The notes under the pieces were generated by a model, which worked only from the letters and a program-made list of their open reading frames with translations, did no database searches and was not told the DNA's origin. Positions 25,411 to 33,210 of a DNA stretch of 64,000 nucleotides are shown here, one piece after another. A program made the position numbers and the translations under genes. Every line of letters starts with the position of its first letter. Position 1 is the stretch's first letter. This stretch comes from Ancylobacter rudongensis (lineage in GTDB: Bacteria > Pseudomonadota > Alphaproteobacteria > Rhizobiales > Xanthobacteraceae): NCBI RefSeq assembly GCF_900100155.1, contig NZ_FMTP01000001.1, positions 310,001-374,000 of the forward strand. Reading direction: 5' to 3'.

Positions 25411-25902
25411 ATGTTCCGTTCCGTTCTGTCGCGCGGGCTGCTCGCCTCCGCGCTTGTCGCCGGCGCCGCCACGCTCGCCGTGGCACCCGCCTCGGCCCAG
25501 ACCAAGCGGGTTGAAGTCGGCTCGCTCGCCTGCGCCGGCTCCAAGTCGGTGAGCTTCATCATCGGCTCCAAGCGCACGCTCGACTGCACCTTCACCACCG
25601 CCCGCGGCAAGAAGTTCGCCTATGAGGGCTCGATCCGTCGCTGGGGTCTCGATCTCGGCGTCACCGGCCGCAACGTCCTGCTGTGGACCGTGCTGGCCCC
25701 CTCCAAGGGCGTGCGCTCGAGCGATCTCGACGGCACCTATGTCGGCGTGTCCGGCAGCGTCGCGCTTGGCGTCGGCGTGGCTGGCAACGTGCTGGTCGGC
25801 GGTTCCAACAAGACCATCGCCCTGCAGCCGCTCAGCGTCGAAGGCCAGACGGGCGTGAATGTCGCCCTCGGCGTCGGCGATCTGCGCCTCGTCTCCAAGT
25901 GA
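25411..25902 (+). CDS. DUF992 exported protein
   Basis: The 163-residue product has a signal peptide (LLASALVAGAATLAVAPASA, cut before QTKR). The DUF992 body follows: VEVGSLACAG, FIIGSKRTLDCTF with two Cys likely to pair, YEGSIRRWGLDLG, and a glycine-rich C-terminus (GTYVGVSGSVALGVGVAG, then VNVALGVGDLRL). DUF992 proteins are found in Hyphomicrobiales; function is not known. GGAG lies before the ATG and a strong terminator follows, so it is its own transcription unit. Confidence 0.9.
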   Translation: MFRSVLSRGLLASALVAGAATLAVAPASAQTKRVEVGSLACAGSKSVSFIIGSKRTLDCTFTTARGKKFAYEGSIRRWGLDLGVTGRNVLLWTVLAPSKGVRSSDLDGTYVGVSGSVALGVGVAGNVLVGGSNKTIALQPLSVEGQTGVNVALGVGDLRLVSK

Positions 25903-25950
25903 GCTGACGGGCGTGAGCTGACGGCGTCCGCGCGCCCATGCGTGTAGCGA

Positions 25951-25980
25951 AAGCCCGGCGGCACCCCGCCGGGCTTTTTT
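25951..25980 (+). terminator. Strong intrinsic terminator
   Basis: AGCCCGGCGG (25952-25961) and its exact complement (25966-25975) enclose the loop CACC and run into six T. It closes the DUF992 unit and protects the msrP promoter from read-through. Confidence 0.95.
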
Positions 25981-26065
25981 GCTTTTGCACGAGAAGTTGA
26001 AACGGCGGGTGAAATAAACGGCCCCGTCCGGGCGTACTCTCCTTGCCATCCATGAGGAGCCTGCC

Positions 26066-27064
26066 ATGCCGATACGCCGTCGCCGGTCCTGGGAACTGCC
26101 CGAGAGCGCGGTCACACCCGAAGCCACCTATCTCTCCCGCCGCAATCTGCTCGGCGCCGGTGTGGGCCTGCTGGGCGTCGCCGGCTTGTCCGCCGCGCTC
26201 TCCCCCTTCGCCGATGCCGCACCCGCGGTGGGCGACCCGGCCAATGACCCGACCAAGGATCTCTATCCCGCGAAGAAGAACCCCGCCTTCACGGCGGGCG
26301 ACCGGCCGATCACGCCGGAGGAGATTTCCGGCAACTACAATAATTTCTACGAGTTCGGCTCCGAGCGCTCCGCCTACCAGATCGCCGATGTGGCGGCGCG
26401 CATGCCGCGCCGTCCGTGGACGGTGAAGATCGACGGGCTGGTCGAGCAGCCGCGCGAGGTCGGCATCGACGACCTCATCCGCGCCATGTCGCTGGAAGAG
26501 CGCATCTACCGTCACCGCTGCGTCGAGGCGTGGTCGATGACGGTGCCGTGGACCGGCTTCCCGGTGAAGGACCTTGTCGCCTATGCCAAGCCGCTCTCGG
26601 GCGCCAAATATGTACGCTTCGAGACCTTCATGAATCCGGAGGTTGCCCTCGGCCAGCGGCGCTTCATCTACCCCTGGCCCTATATCGATGGGCTCAGCAT
26701 GGCCGAGGCGAACAACGACCTCGCCTTCCTCGTGACCGGCATCTACGGCAAGCCGGCGCCCAACCAGTTCGGCGCGCCGCTGCGCCTGGCCGTGCCGTGG
26801 AAGTACGGCTTCAAGTCGGTGAAGTCGATCGTCCGCATTTCCTTCGTGGCGGAGCGGCCGGTGGGGCTGTGGGAGCAGGTGCAGGGCCGGGAATACGGCT
26901 TCTGGGCCAATGTGAACCCTGAGGTGCCGCATGCCCGCTGGAGCCAGGCGACCGAGCGCGACATCGGCACCGGCGAGCGGCGACCGACGCTGATCTATAA
27001 CGGCTATGGCGAGGAGGTGGCCGGTCTCTACAAGGGCCTCGCGGGCGAGAAGCTGTTCATGTAA
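26066..27064 (+). CDS. msrP: MsrP: periplasmic methionine sulfoxide reductase, molybdopterin subunit
   Basis: The 332-residue product has a Tat signal (SRRNLLGAGVGLLGVAGL, residues 24-41). The sulfite-oxidase-like fold has Cys 152 in YRHRCVEAW, the ligand of the molybdenum cofactor; ISGNYNNFYEFG, PWTGFPVKDL and IRISFVAERPVGLWEQ are typical family stretches. It repairs oxidised Met in periplasmic proteins. The usual membrane partner MsrQ is not next to it: DUF992 lies upstream and a DUF2380-like gene downstream. MsrQ is either elsewhere or another donor is used. Length and motifs are complete. Confidence 0.95.
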   Translation: MPIRRRRSWELPESAVTPEATYLSRRNLLGAGVGLLGVAGLSAALSPFADAAPAVGDPANDPTKDLYPAKKNPAFTAGDRPITPEEISGNYNNFYEFGSERSAYQIADVAARMPRRPWTVKIDGLVEQPREVGIDDLIRAMSLEERIYRHRCVEAWSMTVPWTGFPVKDLVAYAKPLSGAKYVRFETFMNPEVALGQRRFIYPWPYIDGLSMAEANNDLAFLVTGIYGKPAPNQFGAPLRLAVPWKYGFKSVKSIVRISFVAERPVGLWEQVQGREYGFWANVNPEVPHARWSQATERDIGTGERRPTLIYNGYGEEVAGLYKGLAGEKLFM

Positions 27065-27096
27065 GGCGTGCGGCGCGCCGTCCACGGCACGGAAAA

Positions 27097-27132
27097 AAGG
27101 CCGGGTCCCAAAAGGGCCCGGCCTTAAGTTTT
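27097..27132 (+). terminator. Terminator after msrP, followed by a second hairpin
   Basis: AAGGCCGGG-T-CCC (27097-27109) pairs with GGGCCCGGCCTT (27114-27125), leaving one bulged T and an AAAA loop, followed by AAGTTTT. A second exact inverted repeat, TTCGCTGCC (27131-27139) with GGCAGCGAA (27142-27150), follows directly. The pair probably ends msrP transcription. Confidence 0.8.
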
Positions 27133-27407
27133 CGCTGCCGAGGCAGCGAACCTTCCAGAGGGGAACAGCCGAAACGCGAGGCGCCTCGGTGTCTGATGTC
27201 CATATGCTCACATCGCGGGCACTCTGCAATAATGTATGCCTGCATAGCAGGCATGCGTAATTGCATCGGGCGTTTCGCATGCTTGTCATGCCTGCGAATT
27301 GGGCGCTTAGATTACCTCCGCGTCGTCGCGCGTGCATGGTGAAGTCGAGGGAAACGCGCGTCATCGCTGCGATGCTGCGCCAGCGCAGCCCCAATGGAGG
27401 ACACGTC
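27133..27407. other. Intergenic region with palindrome before the DUF2380-like gene
   Basis: Together with the terminator, the gap from 27065 to 27407 is 343 bases. It contains a perfect 19-base palindrome at 27236-27254 (ATGCCTGC-ATA-GCAGGCAT) and further GCATGC and ATGCCTGC copies at 27251-27295, a cluster that looks like a protein-binding region upstream of the next gene. No open frame here looks coding. Confidence 0.5.
27236..27254. promoter_or_regulatory. 19-base perfect palindrome, possible operator
   Basis: ATGCCTGC and GCAGGCAT surround ATA. A partial second copy (ATGCCTGC at 27288-27295) lies about 50 bases downstream. No regulator can be named. Confidence 0.4.
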
Positions 27408-27926
27408 ATGCCCGCCCTTAGCGCCGCCACCCGCCGCCGTGTCCCTGTTCTGCTCGCGGTCCTGATCGCGCTGGCGCCCGCCGGAGCGGCGCGTGCGGCC
27501 GAGCCGGCCCGGGTCGCCGTGGCCGATATCGGCTTCACCGATTCGTCCGGCGAGGCGCGCGACCAGCGCAGCCAGCATGAGGCGCGGCGGCTGGCGCTCT
27601 CCAGCGAGGTGCGGACGGATATTGGCCGCGAGGGGGCGTTGCAGAGCCTTGCTCTGTCCTGCGACGGCGCCTGCCGGCTGGATGCGGAAGGGGTCGAGGC
27701 GCTGCGCCAGCGGGCGCAGGCGGAAGACGCGGGCTTCCTGCTGGTGGGCAGCGTGCACAAGATGAGCACGCTGGTGCTGTCGATGCGGGTGGCGGTGCTC
27801 GATGCCGCGACCGGCAAGCTGGTGTTCGAGCGGCTCCTCAGCTTTCGCGGCGACAATGACGAGGGCTGGCGCCATGCCGGCGCCTATGTCGCCCGCGAGG
27901 TGGCCGAGCAGCTGCCGCCTCGCTGA
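27408..27926 (+). CDS. Exported DUF2380/DUF3280-like protein
   Basis: The 172-residue product has a signal peptide (VPVLLAVLIALAPAGAARAA). The body fits a small alphaproteobacterial family: RVAVADIGFTDSSGEARDQ, then ALSCDGACRLDAEG with two Cys, FLLVGSVHKMSTLVLSMRVA and LVFERLLSFRGDNDEGWRHA, ending in a helix VAREVAEQL. Function is unknown. GGAGG stands seven bases before the chosen ATG; upstream in-frame ATGs lack such a site and would bury the signal peptide. It converges on the LysR gene with eight bases between. Confidence 0.8.
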   Translation: MPALSAATRRRVPVLLAVLIALAPAGAARAAEPARVAVADIGFTDSSGEARDQRSQHEARRLALSSEVRTDIGREGALQSLALSCDGACRLDAEGVEALRQRAQAEDAGFLLVGSVHKMSTLVLSMRVAVLDAATGKLVFERLLSFRGDNDEGWRHAGAYVAREVAEQLPPR

Positions 27927-27933
27927 GCCCCGC

Positions 27934-28863
27934 TCAGAAGCTCCAGCGCTGGGCCTTGGCGACGAGGAAGTCGCGGAACACCTGGATGCGCGCCACGGAG
28001 CGCATTTCCTGCGGGTAGACGAAATAGGCTTCCAGCGTCGGCGTGGTGCGCTCGGGGAAAAGCTGCACCAGCGTGGCGGAATCCTCCAGCAGATAGTCGG
28101 GCACGATGCCGATGCCGACGCCGCGCTCCACCGCGCGCTTGAGGCCGAGCACATTGTTGACCGACAGCGAGGGCACCCGGCCTTCCTGGTCGTCCTCCAG
28201 CCCGGCGCGCTCCAGCCAGTTCAGCCCCTGGAAATAGGAGGGGATCGGCCCGCCGAGCAGAATGATGCGGTGCTTGTCCTTGTCGAGCTCGTCGAGCGAG
28301 CGCGGATGGCCGTTGCGCTTGAGATATTCGGCCGAGGCGAAGGCGTGGAAATGCACCGTGAACAGCTTGCGCTGGATCAGGTCCGGCTGCACCGGCTGGC
28401 GCAGGCGGATGGCGACATCCGCCTCGCGCATGGCGAGGTCGAGCTCGTCATCGGTGAGGATGAGGGTGATGCGGATGTCGGGATAGAGTTCGAGGAACTC
28501 GCCGATCCGCGCGGTCAGCCAATGCGTGCCGAGGCCCATGGTGGTGGTGACGCGCAACTCGCCATTCGGCTTCTCGCGCGAATCCGTCAGCTTGGCCCGC
28601 GCCGCTTCCAGCTTCATGAACACTTCATGCGCGGTGCGGTAGAGTAGGTCGCCCTGCTCGGTCAGGATCAGCCCGCGCGCATGGCGGTGGAACAGCGGGA
28701 TGTTGAGTTCCTGCTCCAGCGCCGACACCTGCCGGCTGACCGCCGATTGCGACAGTCCGAGCGCCTCGCCCGCATGGGTGAAGGATCCCGCCTCCGCCGC
28801 GACGTGGAACACTTTCAGCTTGTCCCAGTCCATGTCGCGGGCGCGATTGGCCTTGTTATCCAT
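27934..28863 (-). CDS. LysR-family transcriptional regulator next to trxB
   Basis: The 309-residue product has an N-terminal winged HTH (MDWDKLKVFHVAAEAG, then LSQSAVSRQVSALEQELNIP) and a two-lobed effector domain with VTTTMGLGTHWL and VERGVGIGIVPDYLL. It would bind DNA as a tetramer with an unknown coinducer. Two starts compete: the one used here, 18 bases past the trxB stop, and an ATG 21 bases upstream that overlaps that stop by four bases. A third ATG at MDWDKL is also possible. Being downstream of trxB in the same direction, it may be cotranscribed and answer to redox signals, which is inference. Confidence 0.9.
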   Translation of the reverse strand: MDNKANRARDMDWDKLKVFHVAAEAGSFTHAGEALGLSQSAVSRQVSALEQELNIPLFHRHARGLILTEQGDLLYRTAHEVFMKLEAARAKLTDSREKPNGELRVTTTMGLGTHWLTARIGEFLELYPDIRITLILTDDELDLAMREADVAIRLRQPVQPDLIQRKLFTVHFHAFASAEYLKRNGHPRSLDELDKDKHRIILLGGPIPSYFQGLNWLERAGLEDDQEGRVPSLSVNNVLGLKRAVERGVGIGIVPDYLLEDSATLVQLFPERTTPTLEAYFVYPQEMRSVARIQVFRDFLVAKAQRWSF

Positions 28864-28880
28864 TCGGCGAGGGCCCTCGT

Positions 28881-29861
28881 TCATTCGGCGGCTTGCGCGA
28901 GCGGCTCGCGCACCGCGAGAAAGCGCTCGACTTCGAGCGCCGCCATGCAACCCATGCCGGCGGCCGTGACCGCCTGGCGGAAAATATCGTCGGCGACATC
29001 ACCGGCGGCGAACACGCCTTCCACCGAGGTCTGGGTGGAATGCGGCGCCGTCCAGACATAGCCGCTGGGCTTGAGCTTGAGCTGGCCCTGGACCAGATCG
29101 GTCGCCGGGGCGTGGCCGATGGCGATGAACACGCCATCCGCCGGGCGCTCGGAAAGCGCGCCGGTGACGACGTCCTTCAGCACCACGCCCGTCACCTTGG
29201 GCGGCTCATGCTGGCCCTTCACCTCGTCGAGCGCGGCGTTCCACACCACCTCCACCTTGGGATGGGCGAACAGGCGCTCCTGTAGGATTTTCTCGGCGCG
29301 GAAGCTGTCGCGCCGGTGCACGACCGTGACCTTGGAGGCGAAATTGGTGAGGAACAGCGCCTCCTCGACCGCGGTGTTGCCGCCGCCGATCACCATGACC
29401 TCCTTGCCGCGGTAGAAGAAGCCGTCGCAGGTGGCGCAGGCGGAAACGCCGTGGCCGCGATAGGCCTGCTCGGAGTCGAGGTCGAGCCAGCGCGCCTGGG
29501 CGCCGGTGGCGAGGATGATGGTCTCGGCGAGCCACACCGTGCCGGAATCGGTCTCGGCGCGGAACGGACGGGAGGAAAGGTCGAGCCGCGTCACCATGTC
29601 GTTGACGATGCGGGTGCCCATCTTTTCCGCCTGCGCCTGCATCTGCTCCATCAGCCACGGGCCCTGGATCGGATCGGCGAAGCCGGGATAGTTCTCGACA
29701 TCGGTGGTGATGGTCAGCTGCCCGCCGGGCTGGATGCCTTGGATCAGCACCGGCTCCAGCATGGCCCGCGCGGCATAGACGGCGGCGGTATAGCCGGCCG
29801 GGCCCGAGCCGATGATGAGGACCTTGACGTGGTTGGCCGGGCTGGCGGAGGGGGCCGACAT
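28881..29861 (-). CDS. trxB: Thioredoxin-disulfide reductase
   Basis: The 326-residue product has an FAD-binding GSGPAGYTAAVYAARA, redox-active ACATCDGFFY (Cys 142 and Cys 145), an NADPH motif VIGGGNTAVEEALFLTN, and the FAD-closing VFAAGDVADDIFRQAVTAAG. It reduces thioredoxin with NADPH in the cytoplasm. Length is standard. The LysR gene follows in the same direction, and an Lrp-type regulator is divergent across about 295 bases. That gap includes an inverted TTGCGCG/CGCGCAA pair at 30057-30077 that could serve Lrp-type control. Confidence 0.97.
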   Translation of the reverse strand: MSAPSASPANHVKVLIIGSGPAGYTAAVYAARAMLEPVLIQGIQPGGQLTITTDVENYPGFADPIQGPWLMEQMQAQAEKMGTRIVNDMVTRLDLSSRPFRAETDSGTVWLAETIILATGAQARWLDLDSEQAYRGHGVSACATCDGFFYRGKEVMVIGGGNTAVEEALFLTNFASKVTVVHRRDSFRAEKILQERLFAHPKVEVVWNAALDEVKGQHEPPKVTGVVLKDVVTGALSERPADGVFIAIGHAPATDLVQGQLKLKPSGYVWTAPHSTQTSVEGVFAAGDVADDIFRQAVTAAGMGCMAALEVERFLAVREPLAQAAE

Positions 29862-30156
29862 GGCAGGCTCACTGTGTTGTGGCGAACGATTCGCTGGACG
29901 GGTCGATCAGGTGGACGATCAGGCTTGGAGACTCTCCCGGGGCCGGCGCCTGCGCGCGCTGCAAAGGCCGCCCCTGCAGCCATGCGAAAATGTAGGGGCT
30001 GACCTGGGCAACCGCAAGGCAGGGGCCTTCTATCCATTAGTTTTCCAGAAGGAAGATTGCGCGAGGCTCGCGCGCAAGATAATTGCTCTCGCGGCCGCCG
30101 CACTCCTCGCGCCGCCGCAGGCGCGCCGCCCCGGCCGCCGGAAACGGAGACCCCGC

Positions 30157-30633
30157 TTGGTTCGCCGCATCGACGCGATCGACTGGAACATTCTGCGCGA
30201 GCTGCAGGGCGATGGCCGCATCACCAATGTGGAGCTGTCGCAGCGTGTCGGTATTTCCGCCCCGCCCTGCCTGCGCCGCGTGCGCGCGCTGGAAGAGGAA
30301 GGGATCATCAAGGGCTACCGGGCGCTTCTCGACGAGAAGAAGCTCGGCTTCGACCTAATGGCCTTCGCCATGGTGCACCTGATCAGCCAGGCCGAGGGCG
30401 ACCTTTCCGCCTTCGCCGCGCAGGTGGAGCGCTGGCCGCTGGTGCGCGCCTGCTGGATGCTCTCGGGCGAGACCGACTTCATCCTGCTCTGCGTCGCCCC
30501 GGACCTGCGGACCTTCCAGAACTTCGTGCTGGAACTGACCGGCGCGCCCAATGTGCGCAATGTGAAGACCGCGCTGACCCTCCAGCAGTCCAAGGATGCG
30601 GCGGTGGTGCCGATGGAAGGGGAAACCCGGTGA
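30157..30633 (+). CDS. Lrp/AsnC-family regulator
   Basis: The 158-residue product has IDWNILRELQGDGRITNVEL, then SQRVGISAPPCLRRVRALEEEG (AsnC-type HTH) and a RAM ligand-binding domain (GFDLMAFAMVHL, CWMLSGETDFILLCVAPDL). It senses amino acids and forms octamers. The start is a TTG six bases after GGAGA; this gives the family-typical MVRRIDAIDWNI beginning, and no ATG is available nearby. Its stop overlaps the GT8 gene (GTGA), so the regulator and the surface-glycan cluster are on one message. It is divergent from trxB. Confidence 0.9.
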   Translation: MVRRIDAIDWNILRELQGDGRITNVELSQRVGISAPPCLRRVRALEEEGIIKGYRALLDEKKLGFDLMAFAMVHLISQAEGDLSAFAAQVERWPLVRACWMLSGETDFILLCVAPDLRTFQNFVLELTGAPNVRNVKTALTLQQSKDAAVVPMEGETR

Positions 30634-31526
30634 TCGTCGCCACCGCGACCGACACCGCCTATGTCGAGCTGACCGGGGTGATGCTCGCCTCGCTCGCCGA
30701 CAAGGCCGGCGGCAGCTTCGACCAGGTCTGCGTGTTCTGCGACCGGGTCTCGGAAGAGGACAAGGCGCGGCTCGCCGCCGCCTATGGCCTCGGCAATATC
30801 GACTTTGTCGACATGAGCGACGACATGGTCCGCCACTTCGCCGCGCGGCCGGTCAACCACCACCTCTCGCGCACGGCCTATGCCCGCATCCTCATGCCGC
30901 TGAGCCTGTCGCAGGCAACGGGGCGGCTGCTCTACATCGATTGCGACACGCTGGTGAATGCCTCGCTGGCCCCGCTGGCCACCCTGCCGATGCAGGGCTT
31001 CGCGCTGGCGGCGGTGGACGACATCGCCCATCAGGTGCCCGAGCGCCATGCCAAGCGCAACCGCGACATCGGCCTGCCGGATGCCATGCGCTATTTCAAC
31101 AGCGGCGTGCTGCTGATCGACCTGGAGACCTGGCGCGCGCAGCGGCTGACCGAGCGGACGCTCGATTTCATCGCCTCGCGGCCGAGCCTGCCGATGATGG
31201 ACCAGGACGCGCTCAACGGCGCCCTGCAAGGCGAGTGGCTGCCGCTCGACGAGAGCTGGAACCTGCACCGCCGGCTGGAGAAGGGCGTCTACACCGACGA
31301 TCCCGCGATCTGGCAGCAGGCCCGCATCATCCACTTCATCGGCCAGGTGAAGCCCAACTACACCGACTGCAACCACCCCGCGCGCGACCTTTTCCTTGCC
31401 TATCGCGCGCGCACGCCCTTCGCCAATGTGCCGCTGAAGACGCGGCTCGGCCGCAAGGTGGAGAAGCGGGCGCGCAAGCTGCGGCGGTTCTTCGGCAAGC
31501 TCAAGCGACGCCTTTTCGGAGCCTAG
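30630..31526 (+). CDS. Glycosyltransferase family 8
   Basis: The 298-residue product has a GT-A fold: IVATATDTAYVELTGVMLAS at the N-terminus, LLYIDCDTLVNASLAPL with the DxD metal motif, YFNSGVLLIDLETWR, and MDQDALNGALQGEWLPL. The C-terminus is very basic (RKVEKRARKLRRFFGKLKRR), typical of peripheral membrane glycan enzymes. GT8 enzymes move glucose or galactose to lipopolysaccharide cores or similar acceptors. It starts with GTG overlapping the Lrp stop, with AAGGGG upstream. A methyltransferase gene follows after two bases. Confidence 0.88.
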   Translation: MIVATATDTAYVELTGVMLASLADKAGGSFDQVCVFCDRVSEEDKARLAAAYGLGNIDFVDMSDDMVRHFAARPVNHHLSRTAYARILMPLSLSQATGRLLYIDCDTLVNASLAPLATLPMQGFALAAVDDIAHQVPERHAKRNRDIGLPDAMRYFNSGVLLIDLETWRAQRLTERTLDFIASRPSLPMMDQDALNGALQGEWLPLDESWNLHRRLEKGVYTDDPAIWQQARIIHFIGQVKPNYTDCNHPARDLFLAYRARTPFANVPLKTRLGRKVEKRARKLRRFFGKLKRRLFGA

Positions 31527-31528
31527 GA

Positions 31529-32167
31529 ATGGCACACAGCCTTGTCGACGAATATGCGAAGCTGCATGCGCGGCACCGCTACGGCGCCACGGCGCGCCAC
31601 GCGCTGGCCGACATGCTGCCGCACATCCTGGCGCTGAAGCCGGCCTCGCTGATCGATTTCGGCTGCGGCCAGAGCAATCTCGCCTTCCTCATCGCCGCCA
31701 AGGCCGGGATCCCCGAGATCCACCGCTACGATCCGGCCATCCCCGCCATTTCCACCCTGCCGAACAAGCGGGTGGAACTGGCGGTGAATGTCGACGTGAT
31801 GGAGCACATTCCGGACGAGGAGATCGACGCGGTGCTGGCCTCCATCGCCGCCGCAGCCGCGCAGGCGCTGTTCGTCATCGACATCGGCCCGGCGAAGATG
31901 CTGCTCTCCGACGGGCGCAACGCCCATGTCTCGCAGCATGGCGCGGACTGGTGGCTGGCGCGGCTGAAGCCGCATTTCCCCACCATCCGCGAAATGCCGA
32001 TCCACCGCCGCGCCCGCGTCGCCTTCAAGACCTGGGATGGCGAGGTGAGGGGGCTCACCGGTCTTGCGGTGCGGGCGCGCGAGCGCATCATCTACCGCAC
32101 CCAGAAGCTGACCCGCTCGGCGCATCGCAAGCTGTTCGGGGCGACGCCGCGCGGAGCCGCCCGGTGA
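31529..32167 (+). CDS. SAM-dependent methyltransferase in glycan cluster
   Basis: The 212-residue product has a class I methyltransferase start: LIDFGCGQSNLAFLIAAKAG for SAM binding, IHRYDPAIP (acidic loop), and LAVNVDVMEHIPDEEIDAVL, which is motif III-like. The C-terminal end is basic (RTQKLTRSAHRKLFG), like its GT8 neighbour. The substrate is probably a sugar or lipid intermediate of surface glycan synthesis. The start is two bases after the GT8 stop, and its own stop overlaps the next gene (GTGA). Confidence 0.8.
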   Translation: MAHSLVDEYAKLHARHRYGATARHALADMLPHILALKPASLIDFGCGQSNLAFLIAAKAGIPEIHRYDPAIPAISTLPNKRVELAVNVDVMEHIPDEEIDAVLASIAAAAAQALFVIDIGPAKMLLSDGRNAHVSQHGADWWLARLKPHFPTIREMPIHRRARVAFKTWDGEVRGLTGLAVRARERIIYRTQKLTRSAHRKLFGATPRGAAR

Positions 32168-33210
32168 AACTGCTGGTCCTGCGCGACAAGAAGCCGGGCC
32201 ATTTCAACCAGGCGGAGGGCGTCGCGCTGGCGGTAGGCCGTCTCGCCGCCACCGAGGTGGCGCGGCTCGATATCCGCCCGACCTGGTTCGCCCATGACGA
32301 TGTGCGCAAGATTGTCATGCGCCGCTATGGCCGCGACGCGCGCTATTGGCTGAAGGCGATGTACGCCATCGCGGCGGAGAGCCTCGACACGCCTGATGTC
32401 ATCATCGGCTCGGGGCGGCCGACCATCGCGGCGGGCATCCTGCTCAGCCGGTTCTTCGGCGGCGTGCCCTTTCTCTATTCCGGCGGCATCGGCGGCTATG
32501 ACACGCGCGAGGTGAGCCTGATGATCGTCGCCTCGCCGCGCGCGGCCGGCAATCCGCGCTCGGCCTGGGCACCGATCCCCTCCATCGTCGATCCCGCTGA
32601 CTACCCGGCGCCGCGCCGCCTCTCGACGCCTGCCGATCTGCGCGGGGCCGAGATCGCGCTGCTGGTCGGCGGCACCGCCTATCGCAAGGAATGGCCGGCG
32701 AACGAATGGGACGCGCTGGTCGCGCTCATTCGCGCGGTGGCGAAGGAGCATGGCGTGCGCTGGCGGGTGACGACCTCGCGCCGCACGCCGGACGCGGTCG
32801 GAGCGCGCCTCGCGCAGCTGGCGGGCGAGGGGGTGCTGGCCGAGTTCATCGACTACCGCAATGCCGGGCCGGGCTCGGTGCGGGCGCTGTTCGGCGCCGA
32901 TGCGGTGGTGGTGACGGAAGATTCGATGAGCATGCTGGTCGAGGGGCTGACGGCCAAGCGTCCCGTCATCGGCCTGCGCTCGGCCAAGGTGCATGATGGC
33001 TATGCCAGCGAGGCGATCTCCGCCTGGGCGGCGAAGAGCTGGGCCGCGCCCTCCTTCGCGCCGAGCCTCGCCATCCTGCCGCTGGGCACGGTGACGGCGG
33101 CGCAGTTTTCGCGCACGCTGGTCACGCTGGAGCCGCCGACGCTGGATGTGCGCGGCGAGATCGCCCGCCTCGTCGCCCCGGTGCTGGGGCTTGAAGCGCC
33201 AGCGATCTAG
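32164..33210 (+). CDS. ELM1-like (DUF1022) glycosyltransferase-fold protein
   Basis: The 348-residue product belongs to the family named after plant mitochondrial fission protein ELM1. It begins LLVLRDKKPGHFNQAEGVALA, has a central VIIGSGRPTIAAGILLSR, FLYSGGIGGYDTREVSL and LLVGGTAYRKEWPANEWD, and a later DAVVVTEDSMSMLVEGL, which together give a GT-B-like fold. Bacterial members sit in lipopolysaccharide loci; the enzymatic step is not established. It starts with GTG, overlaps the methyltransferase stop, and converges on the GT4 gene with four shared bases. Confidence 0.88.
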   Translation: MKLLVLRDKKPGHFNQAEGVALAVGRLAATEVARLDIRPTWFAHDDVRKIVMRRYGRDARYWLKAMYAIAAESLDTPDVIIGSGRPTIAAGILLSRFFGGVPFLYSGGIGGYDTREVSLMIVASPRAAGNPRSAWAPIPSIVDPADYPAPRRLSTPADLRGAEIALLVGGTAYRKEWPANEWDALVALIRAVAKEHGVRWRVTTSRRTPDAVGARLAQLAGEGVLAEFIDYRNAGPGSVRALFGADAVVVTEDSMSMLVEGLTAKRPVIGLRSAKVHDGYASEAISAWAAKSWAAPSFAPSLAILPLGTVTAAQFSRTLVTLEPPTLDVRGEIARLVAPVLGLEAPAI

